This document shows positions 60,703 through 64,000 of a DNA stretch of 64,000 nucleotides, in pieces (within the stretch, counting starts at the first letter, position 1; the number at the start of each line of letters is the position of its first letter). Under the pieces are notes generated by a model, which was given only the letters and a program-made list of their open reading frames with translations, was not told the origin of the DNA and ran no database searches. Source of the DNA: Acidobacteriota bacterium (lineage in GTDB: Bacteria; Acidobacteriota; Vicinamibacteria; Vicinamibacterales; UBA2999); assembly GCA_018000455.1 (NCBI GenBank), contig JAGNJW010000005.1, positions 1 to 64,000 on the forward strand, written 5' to 3'. A program made the translations under genes and the position numbers.

Positions 60703-62615
60703 TGCGGACGGTCGTCGTCGGTACGGCTGGGCATATCGACCACGGCAAGAGCGCGCTGGTGAAAGCGCTGACCGGTACCGACCCCGACCGCCTGAAGGAG
60801 GAGAAGACACGCGGCATCACCATCGAACTGGGCTTCGCGCACGCCACGCTGGCCGAGGACGTCGTGGCCTCGTTCGTCGATGTGCCCGGCCACGAACGCT
60901 TCGTGCGCGCCATGCTGTCGGGCGTCGGCGGCATCGACCTCGTGCTCCTCGTCGTCGCCGCCGACGAGTCCGTGATGCCGCAGACCCGCGAGCACTTCGA
61001 CATCTGCCGACTGCTCGGCGTCGGCCGCGGATTGGTGGTCGTGACCAAGGTCGATGGCGCAGAGCCTGGCATGGTCGACCTGGTCGCCGCGGAAGTGCGA
61101 GAGCTGGTGGCGGGCTCGTTCCTCGACGGCGCGCCGATCGTGCCGGTGTCGGCGCTGACCGGTGAGGGGCTCGAGGAATTGCGCCGGCAGATTGCCGAGA
61201 TGGCGCGGGCGGTGCCCCCGAGGAATGCCGGCGGCGCCATGCGCCTGCCGGTCGACCGCGCGTTCACGCTGAAGGGCTTCGGCACGGTGGTGACCGGCAC
61301 GCTCGTGCAAGGCACGATCGCGGTCGATGACGAGGTCGTGCTGCTGCCGGAGGCGCGGCCGATCAAGGTGCGCGGCCTGCACGTGCACGGCGGCGGCCGT
61401 TCGCGCGCTACGGCGGGCGAGCGCGTGGCGGTCAATCTCGCCAGCGTCGAGGTGGCGGAGGTGCCGCGCGGCGGCGTGCTGGCGACGCCGGAGGCGCTGG
61501 CCGTCACGCGGCGGGCCGACGTGCACGTCACGATGCTGCCGGGCACGTCACTCAAGCACGGTGCACGTGTGCGCGTTCACCAGGGGACGGCGGAGGTTCT
61601 GGCGCGGGTGGCCGTCGCCGGGGCAGCAGGGCTCATTGCGCCGGAGACCAGCGCCGACGTCCGCTTGCGTTTCGAGGCACCGGCCGTGCTCGCGCGCCGC
61701 GATCGCGTGATTCTGCGCAGCTATTCGCCGCTGATGACGATCGGCGGCGGTGTCGTCCTCGATCCACTGCCGCCGCGGCCCGGCGTTCGCACGGCACGGG
61801 GAGTGGCGCGAATGGCGGCACTGGCCATGATCCCCGACGTGGCTGCCGACCGCGAGGCCGCCCTCGACGTCTTCGTCTCGTCGGCGGGCCCTGCCGGCGT
61901 GTCGGTCCCCAGCCTGGCACAGCGGCTCGGGGCTACCCGCGCAGAGGCCTCCGGCGCCGTCGAAGGCCTGGCCGCCGCGCACAAGGTCGTACGGGGCGGG
62001 GATTGGGTCGTCGCATCCGCCGCGCTCGAGCGCCCGATTGCCGTCATGCTCGCCGGCCTGGCCGAGTTCCACCGCGCCGAGCCATTGGCGCCGGGCCCGA
62101 GCCTCGAGGATGCCCGCAGCCGGTGGTTCCGGGCCGTACCGCCGCCGGTGGTCGAGGCCGTGGTGGCGGCGCTGGTCGTGGGCGGACGCATCGTGGCCAC
62201 CGATACGCTCGCCCTGGCCTCGCACCGCGTGTCGCTCTCGCCCGAGGACCAGGCCACCAGTGAGTGGCTGGAGCGCCGGTTCCGTGAGGCCGCCCTCGGT
62301 CCGCCAGACGTGGCGCTGCTGGCGGCTGAGGCGCATCGGCCGGCGGCAGTGGTGGAGAAGCTGCTGCAGTTGCTGCTCAAGTCCAGGCAGCTCGTGCGCG
62401 TCGACGGGCTCGTCTTTCACGGCGAAGCGCTGGTGGCGCTCAAGGCGGAGATCCGCGCGCGAAAGAGCGCGTCGCCAGATGGTCGGGCCAGCGTGGACGT
62501 GAAAACCTTCAAGGACACCTACCGCGTGTCACGAAAGTACGCGATTCCGCTGCTGGAATATCTGGACAGGGAGAGAGTGACGCGCCGCATGGGCGACGTG
62601 CGGATCGTGCTGTGA
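60702..62615 (+). CDS. selB: Selenocysteine-specific elongation factor SelB
   Basis: A 637-residue translation GTPase that brings Sec-tRNA to in-frame UGA codons. G1 GTAGHIDHGKSALVKALTGT, switch region EEKTRGITIELGFA, G3 DVPGHERFVRAMLSG and G4 TKVDG are intact. Domains II and III follow (FTLKGFGTVVTGTLVQGTIA), and the C-terminal winged-helix repeats (about 380-637) end TYRVSRKYAIPLLEYLDRER, which bind the SECIS RNA. Its presence implies a selenoprotein and selA/selC/selD elsewhere; none is visible here. ATG overlaps the rnr stop (TGATG). Confidence 0.95.
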   Translation: MRTVVVGTAGHIDHGKSALVKALTGTDPDRLKEEKTRGITIELGFAHATLAEDVVASFVDVPGHERFVRAMLSGVGGIDLVLLVVAADESVMPQTREHFDICRLLGVGRGLVVVTKVDGAEPGMVDLVAAEVRELVAGSFLDGAPIVPVSALTGEGLEELRRQIAEMARAVPPRNAGGAMRLPVDRAFTLKGFGTVVTGTLVQGTIAVDDEVVLLPEARPIKVRGLHVHGGGRSRATAGERVAVNLASVEVAEVPRGGVLATPEALAVTRRADVHVTMLPGTSLKHGARVRVHQGTAEVLARVAVAGAAGLIAPETSADVRLRFEAPAVLARRDRVILRSYSPLMTIGGGVVLDPLPPRPGVRTARGVARMAALAMIPDVAADREAALDVFVSSAGPAGVSVPSLAQRLGATRAEASGAVEGLAAAHKVVRGGDWVVASAALERPIAVMLAGLAEFHRAEPLAPGPSLEDARSRWFRAVPPPVVEAVVAALVVGGRIVATDTLALASHRVSLSPEDQATSEWLERRFREAALGPPDVALLAAEAHRPAAVVEKLLQLLLKSRQLVRVDGLVFHGEALVALKAEIRARKSASPDGRASVDVKTFKDTYRVSRKYAIPLLEYLDRERVTRRMGDVRIVL

Positions 62616-62640
62616 CGCGGCCGGTCGCCGCGTCGACCGA

Positions 62641-62814
62641 CTACTTCGGGCTTTCGTCCTTCAAGCCGGACTTGAAGTTCTTGATCCCCGACCCGATGCC
62701 GCGGCCGAGTTCCGGCAACCGGTTGGCGCCGAAGATCAAGATAACGATCGCCAGGATGATGAGCATCTCCGGCAAGCCGATCGGGCCGAAGAGAGCGAGC
62801 ACGTGCGTGGCCAT
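62641..62814 (-). CDS. tatA: Twin-arginine translocase subunit TatA
   Basis: A 57-residue protein too short for usual gene lists. It is [20 protein letters not shown] then [37 protein letters not shown]. The N-terminal transmembrane helix, the hinge with [14 protein letters not shown] (conserved FG and basic residues) and the amphipathic helix are canonical TatA. TatA oligomers form the translocation path for folded proteins. tatB and tatC are not adjacent. It is convergent with selB (25 bp gap) and divergent from tonB. Confidence 0.93.
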   Translation of the reverse strand: MATHVLALFGPIGLPEMLIILAIVILIFGANRLPELGRGIGSGIKNFKSGLKDESPK

Positions 62815-62994
62815 GCCCCGATTCTAGCACCGCCCGGCTGGTCCCGCCGGGCGGTGCGCCCAGGAGCCTGTCGCCGGCGTCCAAAGGAGAAAGGACGCGA
62901 AGGCGCGGCCGCCACCGTCGATTGCCCTTGTCTCCGGCGAGAACCGTCGGTCAGAATTGGGGCACGCGCCGCCCGTTTCCTTTGCTGACCGCGC

Positions 62995-63891
62995 ATGTCC
63001 GAACCTCAGAGCACGGCCGCTACCGTCCACCGGGGGTCCGCCCGCCCCACGCACCTTCTGCTGGATCGACCGCAGGACGTCGCGTTCGAGTTCGAGCAGC
63101 AACGCATCGGTGGCGCCTTCGGCGCGTCGGTGCTGTCGCACATTGCGATGGCCATCGTCGTCGTGCTGGCGCTGCGCTTCATGCCGCGGCCGCAGGTTAC
63201 CGAGATTCTGCCTGAGCGCTTGCCCTCCGACATCATCTGGCTCGCCGAGGAAGGCCCCGGAGGGGGCGGTGGTGGTGGCGGCGACAACACGCCGGAACCC
63301 GCCAAGAAGGTCGAGCTGCCAGGCCGGGAGAAGGTGAGCGTGCCGGTCGAGGTCGAGCCCGAGCCGGTCAAGCAGGCGTCGCAGGTAGAAGAGCCCCAAC
63401 AGCAGATGCTGATTCCCGCCGTGCAGACGGCCGCCGCGCCCATCGAAGCGCCCGGTGCCATCGTGGCCGAGTCCCCGGCGTCGACGTCGGCCGGAAGCGG
63501 ATCGGGCGGCGGTGGCGGTACCGGCACCGGTGGCGGGTCTGGTGGCGGCGATGGCAAGGGGCTTGGTGACGGCCGCACGGCCGGCGTCGGCGGCGGCGAA
63601 TACGACATCGGTAGCGGCGTCAGCTCGCCGCGGCTCCTGCAAGAGATCAAGCCCGTCTACACGGCCGAGGCGATGCGGGCCAAGGTGCAGGGCGTCGTGC
63701 AACTGCGCGCGGTCGTGCTGCCCGACGGCTCGGTGGGCCGCATCGAGGTGCTGAAGTCGCTCGACTCGGTGTTCGGCCTCGACCAGGAGGCGATCAAGGC
63801 CGCCCGGCAATGGCGCTTTGCGCCCGGCATGCGGCTGGGCGAACCGGTCGCCGTGCGCGTCGTGCTCGAGTTGTCGTTCACCTTGCGATGA
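62995..63891 (+). CDS. tonB: Energy transducer TonB
   Basis: A 298-residue protein. A cytoplasmic N-terminal 40 residues leads to one transmembrane helix (LSHIAMAIVVVLALRFMPRP), then a long periplasmic linker rich in Pro/Glu and Gly (about 85-200, with runs of Gly), and the C-terminal TonB domain: PVYTAEAMRAKVQGVVQLRA, VVLPDGSVGRIEVLKSLDSV, FGLDQEAIKAARQWRFAPGM. It couples the proton-motive force (via ExbB/ExbD, absent here) to outer-membrane receptors. Longer linker than E. coli TonB, which carries a Pro-rich spacer. ATGA overlap with the next gene. Confidence 0.9.
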   Translation: MSEPQSTAATVHRGSARPTHLLLDRPQDVAFEFEQQRIGGAFGASVLSHIAMAIVVVLALRFMPRPQVTEILPERLPSDIIWLAEEGPGGGGGGGGDNTPEPAKKVELPGREKVSVPVEVEPEPVKQASQVEEPQQQMLIPAVQTAAAPIEAPGAIVAESPASTSAGSGSGGGGGTGTGGGSGGGDGKGLGDGRTAGVGGGEYDIGSGVSSPRLLQEIKPVYTAEAMRAKVQGVVQLRAVVLPDGSVGRIEVLKSLDSVFGLDQEAIKAARQWRFAPGMRLGEPVAVRVVLELSFTLR

Positions 63892-64000
63892 GACTGGGAG
63901 TCACAGTGGTTCGAGCGTTCAGGGTCGTCGCATCCGCGGTCGTCGGTCTCGGATTGCTCGGGGCGATGGCCTGTGACACGACGGGGCGCGCGGCTCCGCG
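63888..64000 (+). CDS. Lipoprotein (partial, N-terminus only)
   Basis: ATG 63888 overlaps the tonB stop (ATGA) and runs off the right edge after 37 codons: MRLGVTVVRAFRVVASAVVG then LGLLGAMAC, with lipid Cys at the end of LGAMAC. GTG 63906 is an alternative start. The mature part (DTTGRAAP) is too short to identify. Cotranslation with tonB suggests an envelope function. Confidence 0.7.
   Translation, partial: MRLGVTVVRAFRVVASAVVGLGLLGAMACDTTGRAAP

Noticed and set aside
63541..63600. Gly-coding repeats in tonB
   Set aside because: Low-complexity linker coding, normal for TonB spacers; not a DNA repeat element.

Overview
The window is a high-GC bacterial chromosome segment with closely packed genes, many joined by GTGA, ATGA or TGATG overlaps. 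It carries a LPS-type outer membrane toolkit (RND pump with TolC, TonB, YbbA/YbbP-like transporter), several sigma-54 and c-di-GMP (PilZ) regulators, a leucine-catabolism operon and a GatB-type indirect tRNA amidation gene. This suits a soil Acidobacteriota-like heterotroph (class Vicinamibacteria would be my guess). That placement is an inference from gene style; no 16S or ribosomal marker is present.

Region 1 (1-3356) is accessory DNA. It opens with a tight trio of phage-like small genes (2-923). A minus-strand run of three short promoterless genes for secreted or lipoprotein products follows (1284-2849). They are separated by sequences with the architecture of integron attC sites, the best at 2328-2404. 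The region ends exactly at the 3' half of a tRNA-Cys(GCA) (3313-3356), whose 5' half does not fold. I read this as the right end of an integrated element that used tRNA-Cys as its target.

Region 2 (3357-10971) has small membrane and lipoprotein genes, a cytochrome P450, a RIC/YtfE-type iron-sulfur repair protein, and a lone molybdopterin oxidoreductase preceded by a short leader ORF. A hemerythrin-like remnant and pdxH follow. Region 3 (11159-22871) holds a YjfB-like protein, a PLP decarboxylase, a damaged cupin gene sharing its stop with the decarboxylase, a pirin, an MFS transporter, a PilZ pair, and the leucine/isovalerate operon (carboxyltransferase, enoyl-CoA hydratase, biotin carboxylase, separate biotin carrier, HMG-CoA lyase).

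Region 4 (22943-42669) contains an NtrC-type regulator, a YihY membrane protein, a DJ-1/PfpI-like protein lacking the catalytic Cys, a DUF255 thioredoxin-fold protein, tRNA-Leu(UAA) with an 18-bp duplicate of its 3' end downstream, two zinc peptidases, an MBL hydrolase and a TPR-sigma-54 regulator. It continues with a PP2C phosphatase, a tesA-ybbA-ybbP-like operon and a dksA/ferritin-like/folK operon. Region 5 (42701-64000) carries an RND/MFP/TolC efflux operon with a Spy-like protein, ispH, an ECF sigma/anti-sigma pair divergent from pckA, gatB, ftsEX, glycerate kinase, rnr, selB, tatA and tonB.

The genes most likely to repay attention are the element end with its attC-bounded cassettes, the leader ORF before the molybdoenzyme, several broken genes that look like recent decay, and -10-like hexamers placed 6-9 nt before start codons, which suggest leaderless transcripts.
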